From positions 2,891,628 to 2,955,627 of the forward strand of contig NZ_CP116619.1 of the NCBI RefSeq assembly GCF_030409055.1: a stretch of 64,000 bases of DNA. The letters run 5' to 3'. The position numbers and the translations under genes are program-made. The notes beneath the pieces are model-generated. The model was not told where the DNA came from and searched no databases. It saw only the letters and a list, made by a program, of their open reading frames with translations. This stretch comes from Trichocoleus desertorum NBK24. Lineage in GTDB: Bacteria; Cyanobacteriota; Cyanobacteriia; FACHB-46. Numbering within the stretch: the stretch's first letter is position 1; each line of letters opens with the position of its first letter. Below are positions 9,726 to 20,855 of the stretch, one piece after another.

Positions 9726-10580
9726 ATGGCGAAGCGGGGATTGTTTGTGGGCATGGTGACTTTAGATATGGTGTATCTGGCTGCGGCACCGCCAACCAAT
9801 AACCAAAAATTGGTGGCGTCAGACTACACGGTATCCACCGGAGGGCCAGCGACCAATGCGGCAGTGGCTTTTAGCGCTTTAGGCAATCAAGCTACTGTGC
9901 TGGGCGTGGTTGGTAGTCACCCGATCACCCATTTAATTCGAGCTGATTTGGATAGTTGTGGAGTCGCGATCGCTGACCTTGCCCCCGATCGCACCGAACC
10001 ACCTCCGGTTTCCTCGATCATCACGACGGAAGCCACAGGAGAACGAGCCGTAGTGTCGATCAACGCCAGCAAAATCCAGATGTCTCCCGATCGGATTCCC
10101 CCAGATATTTTGCAGGATGTAGAGGTGGTGCTGATTGATGGGCATCAGATGGCAGTCGGAGCGGCAATCGCCCAACAAGCGAAAGCGCACAACATTCCAG
10201 TGGTGGTAGATGGTGGCAGTTGGAAACCAGGATTTGAGCAGGTGCTAGCGCTGAGCGACTATGCGATCTGTTCCGCCAACTTTCACCTTCCTGACTGCTC
10301 CAATTCAGCCGCCGTTTTTGCTGCTCTCATAAACTTAGGAATTCGACATATTGCGATTACCCAAGGCGACCAGCCCATTCAGTTCTATGACAATGGTGAG
10401 AGGGGGGCGATCGCTCCTCCTCAAGTGGAGGTGGTAGATACGTTAGGAGCTGGAGATATTTTTCACGGTGCGTTCTGCCACTTTATTCTACAAACCAATT
10501 TCAGGGAAGCATTGATGGCCGCTGCCAAGGTTGCAGCCCAATCCTGCACAGGGTTTGGAACTCGTCACTGGTTACGCTGA
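9726..10580 (+). CDS. PfkB-family carbohydrate kinase (284 aa)
   Basis: Ribokinase-like sugar kinase that phosphorylates an unknown sugar or nucleoside using ATP. The N-terminus begins AKRGLFVGMVTLDMV and is followed by GGPATNAAVAFSALG (substrate-binding signature 1). The C-terminal signature DTLGAGDIFHGAF (about residues 238-250) contains the catalytic Asp and the anion hole. Both signatures are intact, so it is probably active. The protein is slightly shorter than typical ribokinases (~300 aa). Substrate cannot be deduced; there is no sugar operon around it. Confidence 0.9.
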   Translation: MAKRGLFVGMVTLDMVYLAAAPPTNNQKLVASDYTVSTGGPATNAAVAFSALGNQATVLGVVGSHPITHLIRADLDSCGVAIADLAPDRTEPPPVSSIITTEATGERAVVSINASKIQMSPDRIPPDILQDVEVVLIDGHQMAVGAAIAQQAKAHNIPVVVDGGSWKPGFEQVLALSDYAICSANFHLPDCSNSAAVFAALINLGIRHIAITQGDQPIQFYDNGERGAIAPPQVEVVDTLGAGDIFHGAFCHFILQTNFREALMAAAKVAAQSCTGFGTRHWLR

Positions 10581-10794
10581 ATTACTATTTTTGCTACTAA
10601 GTTAAATCATATTTCTATCTTTGGGTAGTCCTAGTACAAGAGGTAGTTTGCTTGGGGGCGATCGCTCCTCCTTAAGGCATAGATCGGCAGTTTTGGGGTG
10701 AATTGTAGTCAGAGAGCAAGCTATGTCTTTAGCAAAACGTCATACTATGACATATAAGTTTGCATCTTCTTTGCAAAACATTAAGGAGTCACTG

Positions 10795-11452
10795 ATGACC
10801 AAATTAAAATCCATCAGTTCATTGAAAAAGCTCACTAGCTTCCTTGGAGTTGCGACAGCTAGTGCTCTGATCGGTTTGCCAGCATTGGCCCAAGTGAATC
10901 CCAACCCCAGCATCTTTAACGAGCCTCCTTACAACCGCGCCCGTGGTGCTCAAGCCTCTCCATCGACCTCCACACCTGCTTACACCTGCGGCACCTGTTG
11001 CCCCCGCTACCACAGAAGCCCCGGCAGAAGCCTCTTCTGGCACCACGATTACCGCAGTTGCCGCTTCTAACGATTCTTTCAAAATTCTCACCGCTGCTCT
11101 GCAAGCTGCGGATTTAACGAGCACACTCTCTGGTGAAGGGCCTTTCACCGTTTTTGCGCCAACAGATGCTGCCTTTGCAAAATTGCCTGCTGGAACCTTG
11201 GAAGCATTGCTGAAGCCAGAAAATAAAGAGACTTTAGTGAAAATCCTGACCTATCACGTTGTCCCTGGTGAAGTGACCTCAAGCCAACTCAAATCTGGCG
11301 AAGTTACAACTGTGGAAGGCAGCCCTGTGACAGTGAATGTCGATGGCGGGGGAGTTATGGTCAACAAGGCTACTGTGGTTCAGCCAGATATTCAGGCCAG
11401 CAATGGCGTTATTCACGTGGTGGATACAGTTATTTTGCCTCCGACCCTATAA
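10795..11452 (+). pseudogene. Secreted fasciclin (FAS1) domain protein, split by a one-base frameshift
   Basis: An ATG at 10795 with a good ribosome site (AAGGAG, 10783-10788) starts a signal peptide (LTSFLGVATASALIGLPALA) and a linker ([17 protein letters not shown]). This frame then degenerates and stops at 11070. The mature FAS1 domain continues in the +1 frame to 11452, with [44 protein letters not shown] and [11 protein letters not shown]. One extra base between about 10955 and 10990, in the Pro/Thr/Ala-rich linker, accounts for it. Corrected, this would be a complete ~218-residue exported adhesion-type protein. A sequencing error cannot be excluded. Confidence 0.85.
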
Positions 11453-11511
11453 CCGATTTTTAAGCAGGTTAATCAGATCATTGATTGGCTTCTGAGCCTA
11501 AAATTATTCAC

Positions 11512-11541
11512 CCTGTTCAGGCTGATCTGGACAGGTTTTTT
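11512..11541 (+). terminator. Rho-independent terminator after the fasciclin gene
   Basis: CCTGTTCAG (11512-11520), a six-base loop, then CTGGACAGG (11527-11535) form a 9-bp stem with one G-U pair, followed directly by six T. It lies 60 bases after the fasciclin stop. Confidence 0.85.
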
Positions 11542-11646
11542 AGTGAGCAATATCTAAGCAGAATTTAAGCAGACGCAGTTTGAACGGATTGTAGGATCGA
11601 GCAGAAGCCTTAGAATAAAACGGTGCCTAACCCTTCCCCTCAATCT

Positions 11647-12843
11647 ATGATGCTGAGCCTCTGCATGATCGTGAAAAATGAGGAAGCAACTTTGCCGAGC
11701 TGCTTAAAAAGCGTGCAAGGTGTCGTTGATGAAATGGTGGTCTTAGACACAGGCTCCAGCGATCGCACCCCAGAAATTGCTAAGAGTTTTGGGGCTAAGG
11801 TACATTTTTTTGAGTGGAGCAATGACTTTTCGGCGGCTCGCAATGAATCCCTCAAGTATGTCCAAGGCGATTGGATTTTGGTGTTAGATGCGGATGAGCG
11901 TTTAGCACCTGGTATTGTGCCCGCGCTGCGTCAAACCATTGGTAGCGAGCAACCTTATTTATTGATCAGCTTGGTACGCCAAGAAATTGGTGCGGAACAA
12001 TCTCCTTATTCGCTGGTTTCTCGTCTCTTTCGTAATCATCCTGACATCAGTTTTGTGCGGCCCTACCACGCAATGGTGGATGAAAGTGTATCCCTAATTC
12101 AGAGTATGGAACCGCATTGGCAAGTGGGCTATTTGCCAGAGGTAGCAATTTTGCACGAAGGATACCAAGCCAGTGCGATCGCCGGACGAGACAAATTCAC
12201 CAAAGCCAGAACGGCAATGGAGAGTTTTCTCAAACATCATCCTAGTGATCCGTATGTGTGCAGCAAATTAGGGGCGCTGTATGTGCAAATGAATGAGGTG
12301 CCTCAAGGCATTGAGTTGCTAAAGCGAGGTCTGAAATCAACTGCTGCTGATGCTTCTGTGTTGTACGAATTGCACTATCACTTAGGCATCGCTTACAGTC
12401 GCCTGCAACAATGGGCAAAAGCCGAGCAGCACTACCAACTGGCTTTGCAACAATCGATTATGCCGAAGCTAAAACTCGGTGCCTACAACAATTTGGGCAA
12501 TCTCCTGAAGGCAAAAGGAGATCTGGTGGGAGCCAAAGGAGTCTATGAAGCAACCCTCAAAATCGACTCTACGTTTGCACCGGGTTACTACAATCTAGGC
12601 ATGACTCTTAAAGCGCTAGGAGATCTCCCCCACGCGATCGCCGCCTATCGAGAAGCGCTGTTTTTGCAACCTAACTACGCCGATGCCCACCAAAATTTAG
12701 GCGTAGCCCTGTTGAAAATCGGTCAGGTATCGGAAAGTTTGAAGTCATTTCAGCAAGCGATCGCCCTGCATCAGCAAAACAACAATCCTTTCGAAGCACA
12801 AAGATTACGCCAGGGGTTGAAGGAGATGGGATTTGAGCTGTAA
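11647..12843 (+). CDS. Family 2 glycosyltransferase with TPR repeats (398 aa)
   Basis: The N-terminal GT2 domain has the usual opening LSLCMIVKNEEATLPSCLKS, then VVLDTGSSDRTPEIAKSFGA and the metal-binding region LVLDADERLAPG (Asp-Ala-Asp). The C-terminal half (about residues 200-395) is a series of tetratricopeptide repeats, with units such as LGAYNNLGNLLKAKGD, PGYYNLGMTLKALGDLPHA and ADAHQNLGVALLKIGQ. The architecture is common in cyanobacteria (cell-surface polysaccharide or glycoprotein glycosylation); donor and acceptor are unknown. The frame could start at GTG 11623, eight codons upstream; the ATG is preferred because the GT2 core begins at once after it. Confidence 0.9.
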   Translation: MMLSLCMIVKNEEATLPSCLKSVQGVVDEMVVLDTGSSDRTPEIAKSFGAKVHFFEWSNDFSAARNESLKYVQGDWILVLDADERLAPGIVPALRQTIGSEQPYLLISLVRQEIGAEQSPYSLVSRLFRNHPDISFVRPYHAMVDESVSLIQSMEPHWQVGYLPEVAILHEGYQASAIAGRDKFTKARTAMESFLKHHPSDPYVCSKLGALYVQMNEVPQGIELLKRGLKSTAADASVLYELHYHLGIAYSRLQQWAKAEQHYQLALQQSIMPKLKLGAYNNLGNLLKAKGDLVGAKGVYEATLKIDSTFAPGYYNLGMTLKALGDLPHAIAAYREALFLQPNYADAHQNLGVALLKIGQVSESLKSFQQAIALHQQNNNPFEAQRLRQGLKEMGFEL

Positions 12844-13031
12844 GTGAGATAAGGGGAAGGAGATAAGAGGAACGAGCCAGAAGCCAGAATTCGAGAATAT
12901 TTGCGGAATTTGTTGATAGCACTTTGTTGTAATAGTACGGGCGCTAAATAAAATGGCATCTCAAAATCGAAATCGTCACAGAAGTTTGAGAGCTATGGAT
13001 TTGGTGCCATGTTGTGACAATGGCTTCAGTG

Positions 13032-14111
13032 ATGAATTATCAATTACTTTCTCGGATCGTGCTGTTGCTAGGATTAGCGACGCTAACCGCCTGCCAACTT
13101 CCTACCGATCGCTTTGTAAATGCTCAAAAATCTAATCAAAGCGATCGCTCTGCTAATGTTCAGCAAACTAATTTAATTGGTCTTTCTCTCGTTAAAAAAG
13201 ATAACCTTACCAACGAATATCGTGGAGAAATCTATCCGATCGCTCTGTTGATTAATGGTCGTTATGTGGATGTCAGCACAGACGTCACAACTTCTGTTCG
13301 AGATGATCTTTCAGAAGAGGTGTTGCTGAGAACCTTTGGCAATCAATCTCTTTTGAGCGCGGTGCAGAATTTTACGGTTTTGAACCAAGGTGAGAAATTA
13401 GGAGAGTTTCAGGTTCAGAAGTTAGGTATTAGCCAATTTGCTTGCTCTACAAAGTTGACAGGACAAGGGAATTTCTCCAGTGAGCAACCCTTGGAAACTG
13501 TGTTTAATAGCCTGCCAGCAGATCAAGCGGGAGGTTTTAGCGGCTCGATCGGCAATAAACAGTTTGATGAATCTTGGCGCTGGACGATCGCCCTGAGCCA
13601 ATACAACCCTGCCAAAACTGCGATCGCGACTCCAGATGCCACAACTGAAGCCAAATATCGCCAAGACCTCACTACGACAGCTAATGCTCTGTTCTCCCAA
13701 GACCCACAGTTGCAGAATGTGGCGGGTGAAACCGTAGTAGAAAAGATCTCCGTGGTAGACCTCAATCAAGACGGTCAGCTAGAAGTGTATGGCTTGGTGC
13801 GTAAAGGAACTGATCCTAAAAGCCAATCTTCTAGAGATGCGAGAGATGCAGGTATAGTCGGTGCTTATGCCAATGTGTGGCTGACCTACAACAACCAACA
13901 ACCCCAAACCTTAGCGAGTCAAGTAACGCCCTACAGTGCGATCGCGGCTCGACCTGCCTACGAACTGATTACCACCGTGGATGTTAACGGCGATGGCATT
14001 CAAGAAGCGATCGTAAGAAACACAGGCTACGAAAGCACCAGCTTTGGCATCTACGAGTACAAAGATAATCAACTCAAACAGGTGTTTTCAGGCGCGGGCT
14101 ACGGTTGTTAA
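13032..14111 (+). CDS. Predicted lipoprotein with two DxNxDG loops (359 aa)
   Basis: The N-terminus is a lipoprotein signal peptide with lipobox LTAC (Cys about residue 21). Alternative starts at GTG 13014 and ATG 13020 would only lengthen the signal peptide. The rest is hydrophilic and presumably periplasmic or outer-membrane anchored. Two acidic loops, VDLNQDGQLEVYG (about residues 241-253) and VDVNGDGIQEAIV (about 317-329), follow the calcium-binding D-x-N-x-D-G pattern seen in FG-GAP/VCBS-type beta-propeller repeats. I do not recognise a specific family. It converges with the RbgA gene; the stops are one base apart. Confidence 0.75.
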   Translation: MNYQLLSRIVLLLGLATLTACQLPTDRFVNAQKSNQSDRSANVQQTNLIGLSLVKKDNLTNEYRGEIYPIALLINGRYVDVSTDVTTSVRDDLSEEVLLRTFGNQSLLSAVQNFTVLNQGEKLGEFQVQKLGISQFACSTKLTGQGNFSSEQPLETVFNSLPADQAGGFSGSIGNKQFDESWRWTIALSQYNPAKTAIATPDATTEAKYRQDLTTTANALFSQDPQLQNVAGETVVEKISVVDLNQDGQLEVYGLVRKGTDPKSQSSRDARDAGIVGAYANVWLTYNNQQPQTLASQVTPYSAIAARPAYELITTVDVNGDGIQEAIVRNTGYESTSFGIYEYKDNQLKQVFSGAGYGC

Positions 14112-14112
14112 C

Positions 14113-14976
14113 TTAATTGGGTGGTAGTTCCAAGGCAATGGAGCCGAGGATACCTTTGCGGAAGTCATTTAAGATTTGTCGGGCGGTGCGTTCCACGTCA
14201 TTTTGGTACTTTTGCTCTGCTAGAGCATGTAGATAAGATTCGCCTGTAAATTCGGCTGGGTCTAGCTCGTAGCGCGATCGCAATGGGTTGCCTGAAATAG
14301 CTTCAGGGGCAGTGGCTTGCAAACCCTTGATCAAATCAATTAGAGCAGAGGTGACGCGCTGGTTATCGTAGGCCGCTTCTCCAATGTCATCACAGATGGC
14401 GAGCTTGAAGGCAGCTTCCTGGTCGTTGAGTTTGGAGGGCAAAACCCCAGGAGCATCCAACAGTTCAATCTGATCTGAAATTCTTACCCACCGGAGTTGT
14501 CTAGTTACCCCTGCTCGCCGCGCACTCTCCACCACTCGCCGCTTCAATAACCGATTAATCAGGGCTGACTTGCCCACATTGGGAAAGCCCAACACCACAG
14601 CTCGGACTGGACGAGGCAACATACCACGATCGCGCCGTCGTTGGTTCATTTGAGCACCTGCATTTTGAGCCGCATGAGCGATCGCCTCAATCCCCTTGCC
14701 ATGCTGGGCATCGGTAAACAGCGCTTCTTCACCTTGCTCCTGAAACCAATTGACCCAGCGATCGCGCATCTGCACCGGAATCATATCCATCCGATTCAAA
14801 ACCAACACTTTCGCTTTGTTGCCAATCCAGTGCGGCACCTGCGGGTGGTGAGTGCTGAGCGGAATCCGGGCATCGCGCACTTCTAGGACTACATCGACCA
14901 GCTTGAGTTGGCTCAGCAGCGCTCTCTCGGCCTTGGCGATGTGACCGGGATACCACTGGATGGCAGGAGTTGTCAT
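14113..14976 (-). CDS. rbgA: Ribosome biogenesis GTPase YlqF/RbgA (287 aa)
   Basis: Circularly permuted GTPase that acts in late assembly of the 50S subunit. The motifs occur in the permuted order: G4 VLNRMDMIP (about residues 59-67), G1 P-loop GFPNVGKSALINRLL (about 130-144), then G3 DAPGVLPSK (about 176-184). The opening IQWYPGHIAKAERAL is typical of YlqF. The length fits. The gene is 37 bases downstream of the DsbA-like gene on the same strand, so a two-gene transcript is possible. Confidence 0.93.
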   Translation of the reverse strand: MTTPAIQWYPGHIAKAERALLSQLKLVDVVLEVRDARIPLSTHHPQVPHWIGNKAKVLVLNRMDMIPVQMRDRWVNWFQEQGEEALFTDAQHGKGIEAIAHAAQNAGAQMNQRRRDRGMLPRPVRAVVLGFPNVGKSALINRLLKRRVVESARRAGVTRQLRWVRISDQIELLDAPGVLPSKLNDQEAAFKLAICDDIGEAAYDNQRVTSALIDLIKGLQATAPEAISGNPLRSRYELDPAEFTGESYLHALAEQKYQNDVERTARQILNDFRKGILGSIALELPPN

Positions 14977-15013
14977 AATTCAGCAAGCCAGATTTGTTAA
15001 TGCAGATTCACTA

Positions 15014-15658
15014 TTATCCTAGCGATCGCGCTTTATGGCGAACTCGCTCCACAACGGTGCGGACAGTTTCATAAGGCTGAGCACCACTGAGCAAAACCAC
15101 TTTTTCTAAGGGTTCATCGGTTTGGTGAATGAGCAGGGCTGGCACGCCGGAAATATTTAACTTGTGAGCCAGGGATTGCTCGCTGACTACTCGTTCGGTG
15201 TACTGTCCAGCTTCTAGAGCGATGTGGAGAGCGTCACGATCCAAACCTACGGATGCGCCAACCTCCAGCAGAATATCGATATTGTTCAAATCCAATCCGT
15301 CTTCAAAGAAAGCGCGGAACAGGGCATGATGCATTGCCTCAAAACAGCCGCGATCGCGAGCAAACTCTGCCGCCTCTAGAGCTTTGCGGCTACGGGGTTG
15401 CACAGGTGGTAAGCGTAAAGTCACTCCTCTCTCTTTCGCCATTGGATAAACGGCACGGTCCCAAGTCGTGCGGAGGTATTCGCCTTGGGGGTCAAGCGTG
15501 GGAATTGGGTCAGGCCGCAGTTCAAAGGCACGCCATACAACCTGAACACTCTCACCATATTCCTGCCGCAGCTGCTCAAAAATTGGTTCTTCTAAATAAC
15601 AGAACGGGCAAACGTAATCACTCCAGACATCAATCTGAATTTGGACTTTTTGGGTCAT
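15014..15658 (-). CDS. DsbA-family (FrnE-like) thiol oxidoreductase (214 aa)
   Basis: Thioredoxin-fold protein with an inserted helical domain. The redox motif is CPFC, at about residues 17-20 in DVWSDYVCPFCYLEEP. The cis-proline region ISGVPALLIHQ is at about 169-179. There is no signal peptide, so it is cytosolic, as in the FrnE / 2-hydroxychromene-2-carboxylate isomerase-like branch rather than periplasmic DsbA. Substrate unknown. The RbgA gene follows. Confidence 0.88.
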   Translation of the reverse strand: MTQKVQIQIDVWSDYVCPFCYLEEPIFEQLRQEYGESVQVVWRAFELRPDPIPTLDPQGEYLRTTWDRAVYPMAKERGVTLRLPPVQPRSRKALEAAEFARDRGCFEAMHHALFRAFFEDGLDLNNIDILLEVGASVGLDRDALHIALEAGQYTERVVSEQSLAHKLNISGVPALLIHQTDEPLEKVVLLSGAQPYETVRTVVERVRHKARSLG

Positions 15659-15978
15659 GCTGTTCCCTAGTAGCAGTCTCTTTCAGGGTAGATCTCAACG
15701 CTCAAGCCAACAGCAGGCTGAGGAAATAGGCGATCGCCTTGACGTCGTTTTATCAGGTAGCACGATATTTATTCTGGAAAGTTTAGCGAACAAGAACAAC
15801 AACGGGTTTTGTCTTGGCTGCAAGTCCTAAATCTACAGCTGCACTTCACTAGGCTTAGTAGTCCGAAAGTTAGATTCATGCCAAATTCCAAGATCAAAGC
15901 TGAGGAAGTTTTTTACTATCGAAGAATCAGACTTGGATTCTCACACCGTTTTATTCTCATCAAGATACTTTTTTAACT
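15659..15978. other. Intergenic region, divergent promoters
   Basis: Gap between two divergent genes (leftward DsbA-like, rightward hypothetical). A HIP1 site lies near 15730. I see no RNA gene or convincing regulatory palindrome. Confidence 0.5.
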
Positions 15979-16374
15979 ATGTCTCCTTTAACCACTGAAC
16001 AGGAAAAAACTGTTACGGCTTTTGTGACTGCCCTTGCCCAGCAAGAGGAATCTTTGCCCCAGGGCCTACAAAAACAGCTACAGGCCATTGGTCAGAACTT
16101 GGAAGCTCGGGTTGTGGAACTGCCCGTGATTGCAGCCAGCCTCCCAGATTTAAATCATGCCTACCAGTCAGCTCTAGCTGATCCCCGAGCCAACCAAGGC
16201 GCACAAGGTGCAACACTTGTTTCCACAAATCAAGATCACAGTACCAAGCTTCAGGAACGCGCGATCCAAATTCTTACAGATCCAGATCCAGTTCAAGCAG
16301 CTCAGCGCCACCAATTCCGAGGTTTAGGACAAATTGCGTCAAACCCCCTGAAGCGCTTTTTTGGTAGAGGCTAG
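15979..16374 (+). CDS. Hypothetical protein (131 aa)
   Basis: Small soluble protein beginning MSPLTTEQEKTVTAFVTAL and ending NPLKRFFGRG. It is predicted to be mostly helical, with Gln/Ala-rich stretches and no membrane segment or known motif. It stands alone, divergent from the DsbA-like gene and upstream of the chaperonin promoter. Codon use and a normal start favour a real gene, but I cannot assign a function. Confidence 0.65.
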   Translation: MSPLTTEQEKTVTAFVTALAQQEESLPQGLQKQLQAIGQNLEARVVELPVIAASLPDLNHAYQSALADPRANQGAQGATLVSTNQDHSTKLQERAIQILTDPDPVQAAQRHQFRGLGQIASNPLKRFFGRG

Positions 16375-16514
16375 GAAAGGATGCCGATTAGGAAGCGCTA
16401 ATGATCTATGCAGAAGTTCAATCTGCGATCGCCTAACGTTGGTTGAGGCGTTGTTCTATAACGGGTGCGTTAGGGCACACCTGCTGAGTTCGGGAAGCCG
16501 TACAAGGCGATCGC

Positions 16515-16544
16515 TTGTCAGTGGCAATTTGTTACGGGTAAATT
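16515..16544 (+). promoter_or_regulatory. Probable sigma-70-type promoter of groES-groEL
   Basis: TTGTCA (16515-16520), then 18 bases, then TAAATT (16539-16544). The -10-like hexamer overlaps the left arm of the CIRCE operator, the arrangement expected for HrcA repression. The leader to groES is then about 185 bases. Promoter assignment is inference. Confidence 0.45.
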
Positions 16545-16569
16545 AGCACTCAGGAAATGAGAGTGCTAA
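16543..16569 (+). promoter_or_regulatory. CIRCE operator (HrcA binding site)
   Basis: TTAGCACTC (16543-16551), a nine-base spacer, then GAGTGCTAA (16561-16569). This matches the CIRCE consensus perfectly in both arms and in spacer length. It lies 164 bases upstream of groES, so HrcA-mediated heat-shock control of the groESL operon is expected. hrcA itself is not in the window. Confidence 0.97.
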
Positions 16570-16733
16570 CGCTGACGGGGCGATGAACATTAGAACTGTT
16601 CAGCTCACAACAGCAAGCATTCAGCGGGTTAGTTTGCCTGTGTGGTTAACTGTCCTGTCATTTTTTCCTGGCAACTTTTATTTACTGGTCTAAACGTAAG
16701 TCGCTTTTGTCACAAGCGCGTGGAGGATTTTAC

Positions 16734-17045
16734 ATGGCTGCTGTTTCTTTAAACGTGTCAACTGTGAAGCCTTTGGGCGATCGCATTTTGGTAAAAGTCA
16801 CTGAAGCCGAAGAAAAGACTGCTGGGGGCATTTTTTTGCCTGACACCGCTAAAGAAAAACCCCAAGTTGGTGAAGTTGTAAGTGTGGGTGCTGGGAAGCG
16901 AAACGATGATGGTTCCTTCCAATCTCTCGAAGTGAATGTAGGCGATAAAGTGCTCTACTCCAAGTATGCTGGCACCGACCTCAAATTAGGTGGCGACGAT
17001 CATGTCTTGCTGCGCGAGCAGGACATTCTAGCAACCTTGGCATAG
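16734..17045 (+). CDS. groES: Co-chaperonin GroES (103 aa)
   Basis: Heptameric lid of the GroEL folding chamber. Start at ATG 16734, preceded by GGAGG (16722-16726). The sequence shows [12 protein letters not shown], the mobile loop [18 protein letters not shown] and the C-terminal [12 protein letters not shown]. The 103-residue length is normal for cyanobacteria. groEL starts 63 bases downstream; both lie behind a CIRCE operator. Confidence 0.97.
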   Translation: MAAVSLNVSTVKPLGDRILVKVTEAEEKTAGGIFLPDTAKEKPQVGEVVSVGAGKRNDDGSFQSLEVNVGDKVLYSKYAGTDLKLGGDDHVLLREQDILATLA

Positions 17046-17102
17046 AGACTCGTCACGCTACACAACATCCTCATCTTCTAAACATTTCTGAATTCGGAGT
17101 AA

Positions 17103-18740
<1,638 letters not shown>

Positions 18741-18762
18741 TCGCTAGTCGCTAATTAATCTC

Positions 18763-18796
18763 AACCCTCATCTCTTCGGAGGTGGGGGTTTTTTAT
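18763..18796 (+). terminator. Terminator of groES-groEL with UUCG tetraloop
   Basis: AACCCTCATCTC (18763-18774), loop TTCG, then GAGGTGGGGGTT (18779-18790) form a 12-bp stem with two G-U pairs. The T-run continues to about 18794. It is a classic intrinsic terminator 22 bases after the groEL stop. Confidence 0.92.
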
Positions 18797-18899
18797 AACT
18801 TTTCTCTTTTTTTCAGGAGTATCTCAAGCATTAAAGAAAAATTAATTGAGAGTTTGGGAATTGTATCGATAAGCCAAATTCTTTACTTTGGGGTATGTA

Positions 18900-20696
18900 A
18901 TGGCTCAAATGATTCCTAATCGGTTGCTTCCCAGTACTACAAGTTTTGCTGAGAAGCGTTTGTATAAAGCGTTTCAGGAGCAGCTATCAGATGAATTTAT
19001 AGTATTTCATAGTAGATGGTGGCAAGTTATAGATCCTCGAAAAGGTGCTCAAGATGGCGAGGTAGATTTCATTATTGCTCATCCAAGCTTGGGAATTCTC
19101 ATTTTAGATGTGAAGGGTGGTCAAATTAGCTATAACGCAAAATCTGAGGAATGGTATCAAAATAGCAATCGCATGAAGGAAAGCCCATTTCAACAGGCTA
19201 CTCGGAATAAGTATAGCCTTCTGAGTTTCCTCAAGGAACGGCCTTACTTTTGCAGAAGATTTATTAACATAGGGCATTCAGTAGGCTTTCCAGATGTTGA
19301 TGTTATGCAGGCACGACTGCGGCTAGATTCTCCTCGCCAGATTGTCCTTGATAGGAGTGATGTAAGAGATCTGAAAAACTGGATCAATACGGCCTTTTAT
19401 CACTATCAAAATAGCTCTAGAATGGATGAAATTGGTTTTCAAGGGATAGAAGAGATTAAATCGCTTCTGGCTCAATCTTGGGAACTAAGGCCACTACTGA
19501 AAATAGATATTGAAGAAGAAAAGGAAGCGATTATTCGCTTAACTGAACAGCAATATGTGCTACTTGATTTTTTGGGACAGCATCGACGCGCAGCAATTAA
19601 GGGTTGTGCTGGCTCTGGCAAAACACTTCTGGCTGTTGAGAAAGCAAAACGTCTAAGTCAACAAGGCTTCCGAGTTTTACTAACCTGCTACAACAAAAAC
19701 TTGGGACAATTCTTAGCTCAAAGCTTATCTCAGGAAAATATTACTATTAGCCATTTTCATGGCCTATACTCTATGACTGACTCAAGTTCAGGCAATCAAT
19801 CTTATGACGGTTATTCAAAAACTGAAGAATTTTTTAAGGAAACTTATCCTAACCTTTTAGTCCAAAAAGCTAATAGTCAAGGATTAGAGTTTGATGCCGT
19901 AATTGTTGATGAAGGTCAAGATTTTCGCGAGAACTGGCTCTTGGCTCTTCAGTGCCTATTAACCGATCCTAATTACGGAATTTTCTATATTTTTTATGAT
20001 GACAGACAAAATATTTATCTTCCAAATTGGAAGCAACCTTTTGATTTCCCTCCTTATCCATTAACAGAAAATTGCCGAAATACACAAAATATTCACAACT
20101 ACCTTAACCAGTTTTATTCTAAGGAAGCCTCAATTAAATCAAAGGGGCCTATAGGTAGACCTGTAGAAATCTTGCAATATAAAACCACTAATGAGTTAAA
20201 AGAAATTCTAAATCAGAAACTAAACTATCTGATTGCCGAAAATTATGTTCCTGCGAAAGATATAGTGGTTTTGACACCACTTAAGACTGAACGTTCTATT
20301 CTTAGCACTATTAGGACGGCTGCAAACTTTTCTTTTAAGTGCCGTAACTATCAGTCAAGAAATCAAAAAAGCGAGAATACAGTATTCTGGACAAGTGTTT
20401 ATCAATTTAAGGGGCTGGAAAGCCCAATTGTTATTCTTGTAGAAATTGAAGATTCTGCATTGAACAGTCAAAATTCTTTGCTTTATGTAGGAGCCTCTCG
20501 TGCTTGTAGTCACCTGATAATCATCAGCAATGAACAGTCGAAGCCTGACAAGCCTGGTGTTTCTAAGCCTAGAGGAGCACCCTGGAAGATATGCCCTAAC
20601 TGTGGTTCAGACTATACTATTGATTGGGGTAAGAATAAAATTGGGAATCCGCAGTTTCAGTGTTGCCATTGCGGAAAGGTTTACGCCAAGGAGTAA
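18900..20696 (+). CDS. NERD nuclease-like domain / UvrD-like helicase / zinc-ribbon protein (598 aa)
   Basis: The N-terminal NERD domain (about residues 15-110) shows GEVDFIIAHPSLGILILDVKGG, with the Asp/Asp-x-Lys pattern of nuclease-related folds. A superfamily 1 helicase core follows: Walker A KGCAGSGKTLLA (about 234-245), Walker B VIVDEGQDF (about 334-342), LTENCRNTQNI, and late motifs VYQFKGLES and LLYVGASRACSHL. The tail is a four-Cys zinc ribbon (CPNCGSDY then CCHCGKVY). The role is probably DNA processing or defence; this is inference. The region is AT-richer than its neighbours and lacks HIP1 sites, suggesting transfer. A TTG at 18888 is a possible but less likely start. Confidence 0.87.
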   Translation: MAQMIPNRLLPSTTSFAEKRLYKAFQEQLSDEFIVFHSRWWQVIDPRKGAQDGEVDFIIAHPSLGILILDVKGGQISYNAKSEEWYQNSNRMKESPFQQATRNKYSLLSFLKERPYFCRRFINIGHSVGFPDVDVMQARLRLDSPRQIVLDRSDVRDLKNWINTAFYHYQNSSRMDEIGFQGIEEIKSLLAQSWELRPLLKIDIEEEKEAIIRLTEQQYVLLDFLGQHRRAAIKGCAGSGKTLLAVEKAKRLSQQGFRVLLTCYNKNLGQFLAQSLSQENITISHFHGLYSMTDSSSGNQSYDGYSKTEEFFKETYPNLLVQKANSQGLEFDAVIVDEGQDFRENWLLALQCLLTDPNYGIFYIFYDDRQNIYLPNWKQPFDFPPYPLTENCRNTQNIHNYLNQFYSKEASIKSKGPIGRPVEILQYKTTNELKEILNQKLNYLIAENYVPAKDIVVLTPLKTERSILSTIRTAANFSFKCRNYQSRNQKSENTVFWTSVYQFKGLESPIVILVEIEDSALNSQNSLLYVGASRACSHLIIISNEQSKPDKPGVSKPRGAPWKICPNCGSDYTIDWGKNKIGNPQFQCCHCGKVYAKE

Positions 20697-20855
20697 GACT
20701 ATAGCTTAATCATCTTCTGATCTTGATAATTGGCTTTTATTCCAGCAATTCTCACTTTGGTGCTTTTGTACTATTTTTCAGGTTGTAAAGGCACTGAGTT
20801 CTGCACAGAGCTAACGAGAGAATGAGTGTTTCAGCTGTTGCCGTTAGATAGAAAT

